Origin: SAR202 cluster bacterium | GTDB taxonomy: Bacteria; Chloroflexota; Dehalococcoidia; Lucifugimonadales; JASMAO01 | Assembly: GCA_030754315.1 (NCBI GenBank) | Contig: JASMAO010000152.1 | Coordinates: forward strand, 1 to 6,111 | Direction: 5' to 3' | Length of the DNA: 6,111 bases | Shown: positions 1 through 6,111 of the stretch, in pieces | Layout of the letters: every line of letters begins with the position of its first letter | Position numbering within the stretch: position 1 is the first letter of the stretch | Notes under the pieces: model-generated | The model's input: the letters and a program-made list of their open reading frames with translations, nothing else | Database searches by the model: none | What the model was told of the DNA's origin: nothing | Program-made: the position numbers and the translations under genes

Positions 1-285
1 GTATGGCTAAGTGAAGACGATGGTGCCCAGCTGGACTTGACCACTAATCGTGGAACAATCCAGCAGCTCCTAGATTTGGTGGGGTTGGAAGATACTGTAC
101 TAGAGGCTGGGGGTCTTGAGCGTCGCCTCCGTGTATTTCGGCTTCCAGAGGAGAATACGCACCGTGAGGTCGCACATCAGCTGCGTATACCTCTTAAATC
201 GGAGGGAGACAACCCATTGTGGGTTTGCGTAACTACGGAGGATGGGTTTCAAGCGTGGAGTAGTCCCATATTTGTTTTTGGATAA
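1..285 (+). CDS. C-terminal end of a PHP-type metal-dependent phosphoesterase-like protein (5' truncated by window)
   Basis: Frame 1 is open from base 1 to the TAA at 283-285, so this is the last 94 residues of a longer gene. The TTG at 37 is only an internal codon of the open frame, not a convincing start. The tail contains GGLERRLRVFRLPE, then DNPLWVCVTTEDGFQAWSSP and a short hydrophobic end. I associate this pattern (GG-x-R... then NP-[IL]-[YW]-V-x-V-T-x-[ED]-DG-x-x-AWSSPI) with the C-terminal beta-domain of large PHP-domain phosphoesterases, where the usual form is NPIYVRVTQEDGHQAWSSPI. The catalytic PHP residues would lie upstream of the window, so activity cannot be judged. The CDS call is firm; the family call rests on recall of the tail signature. 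No T-tailed hairpin follows the stop. Confidence 0.72.
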   Translation, partial: VWLSEDDGAQLDLTTNRGTIQQLLDLVGLEDTVLEAGGLERRLRVFRLPEENTHREVAHQLRIPLKSEGDNPLWVCVTTEDGFQAWSSPIFVFG

Positions 286-431
286 TTATTTGGCCGTCAA
301 TAGAGTCTGAACGGTATTAGCAACTTAAAAGGTCTTAAGTCCAGTTAGGAGCACCATTTTCCACTGCTTTTAGGCCATTGCTACTGGCCCATTCTTTCTC
401 CCAATTACTAGTGTGCTAAAACTGGGTCCAA

Positions 432-448
432 TCCAGTCCTCTCCAGTC
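432..448 (+). repeat. TCCAGTC direct-repeat pair, 10-bp spacing
   Basis: TCCAGTC occurs at 432-438 and 442-448, start to start 10 bp, about one helical turn. The same heptamer pair with the same spacing recurs at 676-692. Helically phased short repeats on the flank of a tRNA-derived core are typical of arm-type sites for tyrosine recombinases or their directionality factors; that role is inferred here. Confidence 0.5.
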
Positions 449-644
449 TCTTTATGTCCGTTTGCGTGTATCGATCTCGATTATTGGCCTTAAGGGGATA
501 TGGATCGTTCCATTAAACAGCCGAATCAATCTTCAAACCCGACTGGGGCCCCTGCTGGAATTTCGAAGATGAATTATTTTGGGCAGGTTAGCTGTATCTG
601 CTGAGAAGACTCAGTATTTCTGTCAGTGAGGAAGGAATTAGCAC

Positions 645-662
645 TGTGACCAGAATGTGACC
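645..662 (+). repeat. TGTGACC direct-repeat pair, 11-bp spacing
   Basis: TGTGACC occurs at 645-651 and 656-662, start to start 11 bp. It lies just upstream of the second TCCAGTC pair. It is a direct, not inverted, arrangement, so it is not a CRP site although each half contains TGTGA. It may be an arm-type or accessory-protein site of the neighbouring attachment site. Confidence 0.4.
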
Positions 663-675
663 GAAATATGTCCAC

Positions 676-692
676 TCCAGTCCATTCCAGTC
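676..692 (+). repeat. TCCAGTC direct-repeat pair, second copy of the 10-bp-spaced motif
   Basis: TCCAGTC occurs at 676-682 and 686-692, again 10 bp start to start. It is a second instance of the pair at 432-448, in the same orientation and 244 bp away. It lies 62 bp upstream of the anticodon stem of the tRNA fragment. A recombinase arm-site role is inferred. Confidence 0.5.
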
Positions 693-753
693 ACATTCGC
701 GCGGGATCGGTGTGCGTATGTGGTTGATTTAACGTTATACCCCGTAGAAAGCA

Positions 754-803
754 CTGCCTTCCGGAGGCAGGGGCCGGAGGTTCAAATCCTCTCACCCCGA
801 CCA
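754..803 (+). tRNA. 3' part of a tRNA with CCG anticodon (tRNA-Arg type); 5' half missing; likely att core
   Basis: The anticodon stem CTGCC (754-758) pairs with GGCAG (766-770) around the loop TTCCGGA. This puts the anticodon CCG at 761-763, after the invariant T33. A five-base variable region (771-775) leads to a T arm: GGAGG (776-780), loop TTCAAAT (781-787), CCTCT (788-792). Then come the acceptor strand CACCCCG (793-799), discriminator A (800) and encoded CCA (801-803). The matching 5' acceptor CGGGGTG and a regular D arm are absent where they should lie (about 727-750). Only GTAGAAAGCA at 744-753 vaguely recalls a D-arm 3' side. It therefore cannot fold as a full tRNA. A 3' tRNA segment next to an integrase start is the usual form of an attachment site. 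The anticodon reads Arg, although the T arm and acceptor strand also resemble some proline tRNAs. Confidence 0.68.
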
Positions 804-850
804 TTTATCTCCTTGTTTTACTGATGTTCTAGCGTGATTTCTCACGTGAG

Positions 851-890
851 GTGCCTTGTGCCTTCTCCACATTGGCACAATTCTGGCACA
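851..890. repeat. Inverted pairs of TGGCACA/GTGCC repeats before the integrase start
   Basis: TGGCACA occurs at 873-879 and 884-890 (11-bp spacing). In inverse orientation, GTGCC at 851-855 and TGTGCC at 857-862 face them, so two repeat pairs oppose each other across about 10 bases. They lie between the tRNA fragment and the integrase start codon. Similar TGGCACA direct repeats are, from memory, common just upstream of integrases of tRNA-targeted gammaproteobacterial elements, where they could serve as arm-type or Xis/autoregulatory sites. That role is inferred. Confidence 0.5.
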
Positions 891-900
891 CGGAGAAATC

Positions 901-996
901 ATGGCAAGTATCAAAAAGCGTCACAATCATTACCACGTTCAGATCAGAAGATGTGGCTACACCGATCAATCAGGCAACGGAGCGAAAACGATGTAG
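901..996 (+). pseudogene. Truncated N-terminus of a tyrosine site-specific integrase
   Basis: From the ATG at 901, preceded by GGAG at 892-895 with a 5-base gap, the frame reads MASIKKR, then NHYHVQIRRCGYT, and reaches a TAG at 994-996 after 31 codons. The opening MASIKKR-x-N-x-[YW]-x-[VA]-Q-[IV]-R-[RK]-x-G-[YF] is a characteristic start of phage/island tyrosine recombinases, which are normally about 350-400 residues long with a C-terminal R..HRH..Y active site. Similarity fades around codons 20-24. The SKTF-type continuation is lost, and no further integrase sequence is visible in the window. The 3' end of the minus-strand MORN gene (stop complement at 966-968) begins exactly where the similarity ends, which points to a deletion or insertion junction. 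The position beside a tRNA 3' end and repeat pairs supports the call. No functional protein is expected. Confidence 0.62.
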
Positions 997-1763
997 TGTC
1001 CCCCGTCTTTCTCGGCCACGAGTAACTGAGTCGTACTCGTGGCGCTGTAGGTGTTGGTCTTTATTTTGAATGTGATCACGAGCTCCCCGATCGGTGGTAA
1101 AGGTGGCCGGTAGGTTTTGCCGTCCTTCTCGTATTCGATAATCGAATCGGGCTTAAGTGGTTCGATAGTGACTTTCTGAAGCTCGCCGACTACTGCTGGA
1201 TCGAAGTCGAACTCCAGAAGCGAGCGCACGTGTGAATGATCCTCCTCCCCCTCGTTTTCGCCCCAATGAACGAGAGCGAGAACGGCTTCGACCTCACCAG
1301 ATGCGTGGGCTTGCTTGTAAGCGTCGATCAGTTCTTGCTTGGATCGTGGGTGGTCTTCGTTTAGCAACTGTTTGCCATCTTTCCATTTCCCAACGTACTT
1401 GTTTCCACCAGCCCAAGTTAAAGTGCCTTGACCGTGCCGGTTGCCCTCCTTGAATTCCCCAACGTACTCGTCTCCATTTGCCCAAGTGAAGGTGCCTTGA
1501 CCATTTTGCTTGTCATCCTTCCATTCCCCAACGTACTTATTGCCACTGGCATAGAAATAACTGCCCTGACCATGAAATGACAAGGAATTGAATTTCCCGA
1601 CATACTTATCACCATTGGCAAAGGTGTAGGTGCCCTGGCCATGTGGAACACCATTAGACACATCCCCAACGTAACTGCTTCCATCATCATAAGTAATGGT
1701 TTCCCCATAAGCACAGGGGACAAGGAAAACACAAAACCACACAATACCGAGCAATCTGTTCAT
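966..1763 (-). CDS. Exported MORN-repeat protein with unknown C-terminal domain (265 aa)
   Basis: The N-terminus (MNRLLGIVWFCVFLVPCAYG) is a short signal peptide with probable cleavage after residue 20. C17 lacks a proper lipobox, and the paralogue has no Cys there. Residues 28-119 are four consecutive 23-residue MORN repeats of the form G-x-KYVGE-(W/F)-K-(8 residues)-GQGT-(4 residues), and residues 120-133 start a fifth. Residues 135-265 form a non-repeat domain: a helical part (KQELIDAYKQAHASGEVEAV), then beta-rich sequence containing GELVITFKIKTNTY and ending VFAPLPD. I do not recognise this domain. MORN repeats form extended beta-hairpin arrays linked to lipid or protein binding; what is bound here is unknown. 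The ATG at 1761-1763 follows an AAGAAG stretch. A better-placed purine block (GGAGTAGGATAG) lies farther upstream, before an out-of-frame ATG. It lies 210 bp downstream of a paralogue on the same strand, and its 3' end abuts an integrase remnant. Confidence 0.88.
   Translation of the reverse strand: MNRLLGIVWFCVFLVPCAYGETITYDDGSSYVGDVSNGVPHGQGTYTFANGDKYVGKFNSLSFHGQGSYFYASGNKYVGEWKDDKQNGQGTFTWANGDEYVGEFKEGNRHGQGTLTWAGGNKYVGKWKDGKQLLNEDHPRSKQELIDAYKQAHASGEVEAVLALVHWGENEGEEDHSHVRSLLEFDFDPAVVGELQKVTIEPLKPDSIIEYEKDGKTYRPPLPPIGELVITFKIKTNTYSATSTTQLLVAEKDGGHYIVFAPLPD
1407..1682 (-). repeat. Four 69-bp MORN-coding tandem repeats
   Basis: These 276 bases encode residues 28-119 of the shorter MORN protein, exactly four 23-codon units. 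Each unit carries the core YVG(E/D/K) and a GQG about 13 residues later. A degenerate fifth unit continues to about 1365. The units differ substantially in DNA sequence, so the expansion is not recent. Confidence 0.85.
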
Positions 1764-1800
1764 CTGATCTTCTTATCTAGTCACCAGAGTTTCATATTGC

Positions 1801-1812
1801 CTATCCTACTCC
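1801..1812 (-). promoter_or_regulatory. 12-bp block shared upstream of both MORN genes (copy 1)
   Basis: On the minus strand this reads GGAGTAGGATAG. The identical 12 bases occur at 3419-3430, directly before the longer MORN gene, where they sit at ribosome-binding distance. Here the block ends 37 bases before the annotated ATG and instead faces an ATG at 1793-1795 whose frame closes after four codons (MKLW). It is probably an inherited ribosome-binding region displaced by a later insertion, or a shared leader element. Confidence 0.5.
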
Positions 1813-1973
1813 TCTACTTCTCGCTGAAGAAATGTTGATATTCTCCCTCACAAACTGGACTAGAAAATGCGGTCAGGTCACACCAAGATACTGATGCACT
1901 ATACATATTTAAAGGCAGAGGATTTAGGTGAGCGAACGGAGCAAACCCTTTCCCAGACCAATAGCCTGCTCAA

Positions 1974-3413
1974 CTAATCTTTCAGACACCAATTGTCCTC
2001 TGTGACTTTAGTGATGCCTTCAAGTTTTAGCCGGACCTCGGCCTCTTCCAATGCCTCAGGCAAGACTCGAGCAAGTTGTCGACCTGAGAATTCAAATGCT
2101 CGTATAAGTTCCGGGCCAATCAACTGCTGACTCCGTTTTCCAAGATCTGTTTTATTAAATACCTCCTGTTCCTCTTTGGACCAATCAGGATACTGTTCTA
2201 ATGCATCAACAACAAGTTTTACTTCTGACTGAGTAAAATGACTATTGAATTTATTCATTATTCGACTCGAAGTCTCAAGCACAGATTCACGCTCTATCGG
2301 TTCATATAGCTTCTTGGTTTCTTCATCAGACACCGCCTGTACCCTTTTTGATATATCGGCAGGGCATGTCTCAGTAATGGGTGGTCCGGGGTCATCAAGA
2401 GTTCCTTCTGAAATCATAACAGGGGTAAAATAAAATGCTTTCTTTAAAATTACCTGTAGTTTTTCATGCAGAGCCTGTGCCTCGGGGCCTAGACCAACAT
2501 TCTTTTCCTCTACACCCTCTGAATAGGTTGTAGCTAAATTTCCCAACTTGTCGTACTTGGCCCCATGCCAGAGCTTGTTGTCTTTGAATTCCCCGACAAA
2601 CTTTGATCCATCGGCAAATGTGAGTGTGCCATGACCATGAGGAACACCATCGGACACCTCTCCTTTATAGGTGCCACCCATGTACTCCATCGTTATCCCA
2701 ATTTCATCCGCCTTTTTTCGTTCCGAAAGGGATACATTGAATTTTCCATCTTTGTATTCCGCGGCATATTTTCTTCCGTCGGCAAATGTCATAGTGCCCT
2801 GTCCATACGGTACATCGTTCTTCCATTCGCCATCAAACTTCGACCCATCCAGTAATGTGAGAGTGCCTTGGCCATGGAATTGGTTGGCCTGCAATTCCCC
2901 GACATACTTTCTTCCATCGGGAAATGTGAAAGCGCCTTGACCATGCATTTCGTCGGCCTTGAATTTCCCGACGTACTTTCTTCCATCGGCAAATGTGAGA
3001 GCACCTTGACCATGCATTTGGTTGGCCTGGAATTCCCCATCATACTTCGTGCCGTCGGGCCAAATAAAAACGCCCTGGCCATGTTTCTTATCGTCCTTGA
3101 ATTCCCCGGCGTACTTTCTTCCATCGGGAAATGTGAAAGCGCCTTGACCATGGGTTTTGCCATCTTTGTATTCCCCAACATACCCTGATCCATCCGGATT
3201 AGACCAGGCGCCTTTACCATGTATTTTGCCGGCCTTGAATTCCCCGAAATACTTTGCACCATTGGTAAAGGTGAGAGTACCTTGGCCATCTGGCACACCA
3301 TCAACTAATTCACCAGTGTAGGTGCCACCATGAAAATCAATTGTTTTGGTTTCGCCATACGCACCGGAGATCAGCAATCCGCACAGAAACACAGTTGCCA
3401 GAAAACGGTTCAT
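1974..3413 (-). CDS. Exported MORN-repeat protein with DUF2059-like C-terminal helical region (479 aa)
   Basis: Signal peptide residues 1-20 (MNRFLATVFLCGLLISGAYG) are very close to those of the downstream paralogue. Eight uninterrupted 23-residue MORN units fill residues 29-212, with a decayed ninth to about 225. A spacer at 226-245 (containing SLSERKKADE) is followed by two further units at 246-290. The first of these (GGTYKGEVSDGVPHGHGT) resembles the protein's own first unit (GGTYTGELVDGVPDGQGT) more than its neighbours. Residues 305-479 are non-repeat and mostly helical. The stretch FTQSEVKLVVDAL ... LGKRSQQLIGPELI at about 393-437 vaguely resembles DUF2059 proteins, a tentative match. 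Only two Cys (350, 476) occur in the mature part. The protein is probably periplasmic or surface-exposed and a binding scaffold rather than an enzyme. The ATG at 3411-3413 is preceded by GGAGTAGGATAG. The gene lies 175 bp from a divergent membrane-protein gene and upstream of its paralogue. Confidence 0.9.
   Translation of the reverse strand: MNRFLATVFLCGLLISGAYGETKTIDFHGGTYTGELVDGVPDGQGTLTFTNGAKYFGEFKAGKIHGKGAWSNPDGSGYVGEYKDGKTHGQGAFTFPDGRKYAGEFKDDKKHGQGVFIWPDGTKYDGEFQANQMHGQGALTFADGRKYVGKFKADEMHGQGAFTFPDGRKYVGELQANQFHGQGTLTLLDGSKFDGEWKNDVPYGQGTMTFADGRKYAAEYKDGKFNVSLSERKKADEIGITMEYMGGTYKGEVSDGVPHGHGTLTFADGSKFVGEFKDNKLWHGAKYDKLGNLATTYSEGVEEKNVGLGPEAQALHEKLQVILKKAFYFTPVMISEGTLDDPGPPITETCPADISKRVQAVSDEETKKLYEPIERESVLETSSRIMNKFNSHFTQSEVKLVVDALEQYPDWSKEEQEVFNKTDLGKRSQQLIGPELIRAFEFSGRQLARVLPEALEEAEVRLKLEGITKVTEDNWCLKD
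2544..2678 (-). repeat. Second, separated MORN block (two units)
   Basis: This stretch encodes residues 246-290 of the longer MORN protein. It is set apart from the main array by a degenerate unit and a charged spacer. Its first unit echoes the opening module of both MORN paralogues (GV-P-[HD]-G-[QH]-GT), which suggests that a complete N-terminal module was duplicated or fused internally. Confidence 0.7.
2778..3329 (-). repeat. Eight 69-bp MORN-coding tandem repeats
   Basis: The 552 bases correspond exactly to eight 23-codon units (residues 29-212). Several units are closely alike. HGQGAFTFPDGRKY occurs twice, and QANQ-(M/F)-HGQG occurs twice at alternating units, so partial duplication of two-unit blocks is likely. 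Unequal crossing-over could change the number of units without shifting the frame. Confidence 0.88.
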
Positions 3414-3418
3414 GCCCG

Positions 3419-3430
3419 CTATCCTACTCC
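3419..3430 (-). promoter_or_regulatory. 12-bp block shared upstream of both MORN genes (copy 2), probable ribosome-binding region
   Basis: On the minus strand it reads GGAGTAGGATAG and ends 5 bases before the ATG at 3411-3413. The AGGA within it lies about 8 bases from the start, and the GGAG about 13, so it plausibly includes the ribosome-binding site. It is identical to 1801-1812. Confidence 0.55.
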
Positions 3431-3588
3431 GTTTCTATTTGTAGTGGAATCATCAATCTGACCCTTAACAAAGGGATGGCGGGTTCCTAGTCGATCATGG
3501 CAGTGTGCCCAGAATGTAGAGAGTTTGGATTAGTGGATACGAACACTCCACTAACCACGGTGATCCTCAGCCTTGTCGGGGATCTAGG

Positions 3589-4557
3589 TTGCCCGCCTTA
3601 CCCCACTCCATTAGATTTGTTCTTATGGAAAAGATCGCGAAGGTCTATACTTATAGTCAAGCGACGGCCTACGGTAAAGCCGCCCTTTTCATGTCTTTGC
3701 CGTTCATTGGGCTCGGGGCATTCTTCGCGCTCGGCGGTTTCGGCTTGATCCCACTCCCCTTTAAAGGCTTTCCACGCTCACCCATATTCGGTGCGTTCGG
3801 CGCGACCTTCTTTTTCTGCGGCAGCACCTTGTTCGTGTATGCCGTACAAAGTTTGTTAAATCGTCGTCGTATCCAGAAGGCCTCCAAGCGTCATTTCAAT
3901 GAGCCGTGGTTTCAGGACTTCCCTTGGAATCCCCACGGCATGCGCGATCCAGCCGGTCGCCGGGCCCTCGGCAGCATTCTCAAAGCTATCCTGTTCTGCG
4001 TATTCCTGACGCCATTCAATTTGGTGCTCATTGTTGACGACCCAGGATCCTGGATTTTCTGGATAGTAATAGGAGTTTTTGATCTCGCCATGATTCTCAT
4101 AGTCGCTAACGCCTTGTATCACCTGGCTCAGTTCCTGAAGTTTGGGTATGCCCGGCTCAGCTTTTACAGCTTTCCTTACCATCCTGGCGACAAACTTGTG
4201 GTCGGGTTTTCCGGCACGCCCCAGGATCACCTGAAAGCGACGCTCCGTTTCGTCGAGGAACGAATCGAAACCAGCGGTTCAGGCAAAAATCGATCCATAG
4301 AGTTAGTTTGTTACCAACACTACGACGAACAAAAAGAGCTCCCGAGTCCGACGATTAATCTATCCCCGGTGAATCGTCAAAAGCACGGTAATTTCCAATC
4401 CGAATTGGAAATCGCCTTTGATCTTCCCGACAAAACAGAATGGATCACGGAGCTAAGTGGAACTCCTGTACGGTATTGGGAACTCGTCGTGGAATCCGAG
4501 CAGCCGGGAATCGATTACAGGACGACCTTCCCGCTACCCGTCTACGGTCGCTCGTAG
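3589..4557 (+). CDS. Four-helix inner-membrane protein with soluble beta-rich C-terminal domain, uncharacterised family
   Basis: Four hydrophobic segments are visible at residues about 31-53, 66-89, 128-149 and 153-176, numbered from the TTG at 3589. A polar loop between helices 2 and 3 carries RRR and EPWFQDFPWNPHGMRD. It resembles the EPWLWRxDWAxGRI motif I recall from a family of uncharacterised proteobacterial membrane proteins. Residues 195-322 are soluble and beta-rich, starting PGDKLVVGFSGTP and ending WELVVESEQPGIDYRTTFPL plus PVY. That end matches the W-x-LxV...PG(V/I)DY-x(3)-F-x-x-PV tail of the same family. No function is known to me. Start: the TTG at 3589 has a weak GGGGA upstream. 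The ATG at 3625 gives MEKIAKVYTYSQ, a more natural N-terminus, but without a clear ribosome-binding site. I slightly favour ATG 3625 biologically; the longer form is given as the outer bound. The gene is divergent from the longer MORN gene. Confidence 0.85.
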   Translation: MPALPHSIRFVLMEKIAKVYTYSQATAYGKAALFMSLPFIGLGAFFALGGFGLIPLPFKGFPRSPIFGAFGATFFFCGSTLFVYAVQSLLNRRRIQKASKRHFNEPWFQDFPWNPHGMRDPAGRRALGSILKAILFCVFLTPFNLVLIVDDPGSWIFWIVIGVFDLAMILIVANALYHLAQFLKFGYARLSFYSFPYHPGDKLVVGFSGTPQDHLKATLRFVEERIETSGSGKNRSIELVCYQHYDEQKELPSPTINLSPVNRQKHGNFQSELEIAFDLPDKTEWITELSGTPVRYWELVVESEQPGIDYRTTFPLPVYGRS

Positions 4558-4743
4558 TCCAGAATTCAATATTCAATGGCAACCAAGCGGCTAGTGCAGC
4601 AGGATCAGCTCAAAGTTCTACCGATTTTAGCTAGCAATTGTTAGGGCCAGTTCTAAATCAAGGAGGATACGATCTATTCTTAGTTGCGTTCCTTCCGTAA
4701 TAACCTGATATTCGGAGTACGACGCCATTAATCTACCGGACAG

Positions 4744-4759
4744 TGTGATCCCCGTCACA
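4744..4759. promoter_or_regulatory. CRP/Vfr-type operator
   Basis: TGTGA (4744-4748), six bases TCCCCG, and TCACA (4755-4759) form a perfect match to the TGTGA-N6-TCACA core of cAMP receptor protein sites, with symmetric flanks (AG.../...TT). Its centre (4751.5) is 97 bases upstream of the ATG of the propeller gene. It is about 60 bases upstream of the start point expected from the candidate -10 at 4800-4805, the usual class I activation distance. A site of this quality by chance in a 291-bp spacer is unlikely, but binding is inferred. Confidence 0.55.
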
Positions 4760-4775
4760 TTGGGGTATCAATTGA

Positions 4776-4805
4776 TTGGACAATACTATCGAATGTGGTT
4801 ATTAC
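4776..4805 (+). promoter_or_regulatory. Candidate sigma-70-type promoter for the propeller gene
   Basis: A -35-like TTGGAC lies at 4776-4781 and a -10-like TATTAC (four of six consensus bases) at 4800-4805, with an 18-bp spacer. Both elements are weak, which fits activator dependence on the CRP-type site upstream. Transcription would begin near 4812, giving a leader of about 37 bases. Confidence 0.3.
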
Positions 4806-4848
4806 AGGTAGAGATGCATCCACACTCAGTCTGCCTGGGAGAAGTCAG

Positions 4849-6111
<1,263 letters not shown>

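Larger units (their letters stand above)
286..743. other. Gene-free region with paired short direct repeats
   Basis: No credible gene is visible on either strand over these 458 bases. The only small open frame with an ATG (500-604, 34 codons) has its G-rich stretch too close to the start and no family resemblance. The region holds two TCCAGTC pairs and one TGTGACC pair (listed separately). It also has two weak inverted repeats: ACTTAA/TTAAGT at 323-340 with a 6-base loop, and CTGAG/CTCAG at 601-614 with a 4-base loop. Neither has a T tract. The stretch ends at a tRNA 3' fragment, so it is best read as the arm or flank of an integration site. Confidence 0.5.

Noticed and set aside
323..340. 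Inverted repeat ACTTAA/TTAAGT as terminator of the upstream gene
   Set aside because: The stem is short and AT-rich and no T tract follows, so it is not a convincing intrinsic terminator.
500..604. Small + strand open frame of 34 codons (starting MDRSIKQPNQ)
   Set aside because: The G-rich stretch is too close to the ATG for a normal ribosome-binding site, the composition is not distinctive, and there is no family resemblance.
727..803. Complete tRNA gene
   Set aside because: The 3' half is excellent, but the 5' acceptor strand CGGGGTG and a proper D arm are absent. ACCCCG at 739-744 is a direct, not complementary, copy of the 3' acceptor strand.
834..1069. Open frames of 63 and 72 codons on the + strand across the integrase region
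   Set aside because: Both are in other frames than the recognisable integrase start at 901, have no ribosome-binding site of note, and overlap the 3' end of the minus-strand MORN gene.
2789..3304. 171-codon minus-strand open frame in an alternative frame of the longer MORN gene
   Set aside because: Its length follows from the 69-bp periodicity of the MORN array (a repeat with no stop in one frame has none in its copies). It has no signal peptide or known motif.
2544..3329. Tandem repeat array as a possible CRISPR
   Set aside because: The 69-bp units are contiguous, in frame and protein-coding (MORN), with no unique spacers between identical repeats.
3497..3748. 83-codon + strand open frame overlapping the membrane-protein gene
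   Set aside because: It overlaps the well-supported four-helix protein in another frame, lacks a ribosome-binding site, and has no family-like sequence.
4660..4690. Strong Shine-Dalgarno-like AAGGAGG at 4660-4666
   Set aside because: No ATG, GTG or TTG opening a meaningful frame lies at a suitable distance. It may be chance or a relic.

Overview
The window looks like an accessory region of a Pseudomonadota chromosome, most likely gammaproteobacterial. The grounds are the N-terminus of a tyrosine integrase of the kind that sits beside tRNA genes in that class, a tRNA 3' end with encoded CCA, and a perfect CRP-type operator (TGTGA-N6-TCACA). No gene fixes the species.

Layout. Positions 1-285 hold the 3' end of a gene whose C-terminus resembles PHP-type metal-dependent phosphoesterases. 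Positions 286-743 contain no credible gene but carry three pairs of short direct repeats with 10-11 bp spacing. Positions 754-803 are the 3' part of a tRNA (anticodon CCG through CCA) without its 5' half. It is followed by further paired/inverted repeats (851-890) and by the first codons of an integrase (from 901) that break off near 960-972. Together this reads as an attachment site of a decayed integrative element, possibly the junction of two tandem elements.

A pair of minus-strand paralogues follows (966-1763 and 1974-3413). Both encode exported proteins made of 23-residue MORN repeats. They share their signal-peptide/first-repeat module and a 12-bp block upstream of the start, but have unrelated C-terminal domains. 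Divergent to them at 3589-4557 is a four-helix membrane protein with a soluble beta-rich C-terminal domain, from a family I recognise only as uncharacterised.

From 4849 to the right edge runs an open, incomplete gene for an exported YWTD-type beta-propeller protein. It is preceded by a CRP-like site placed as expected for class I activation. It carries two acidic low-complexity insertions, one encoded by a (GAAAGT)5 microsatellite, at the same position in two blades, and a second propeller unit seems to begin near its visible end.

The genes do not form a recognisable pathway. Three of the four complete or nearly complete genes encode repeat-rich exported or membrane proteins downstream of an integration site, which fits accessory cargo. 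I see no defence, CRISPR, toxin-antitoxin or biosynthetic system, and would not claim one.
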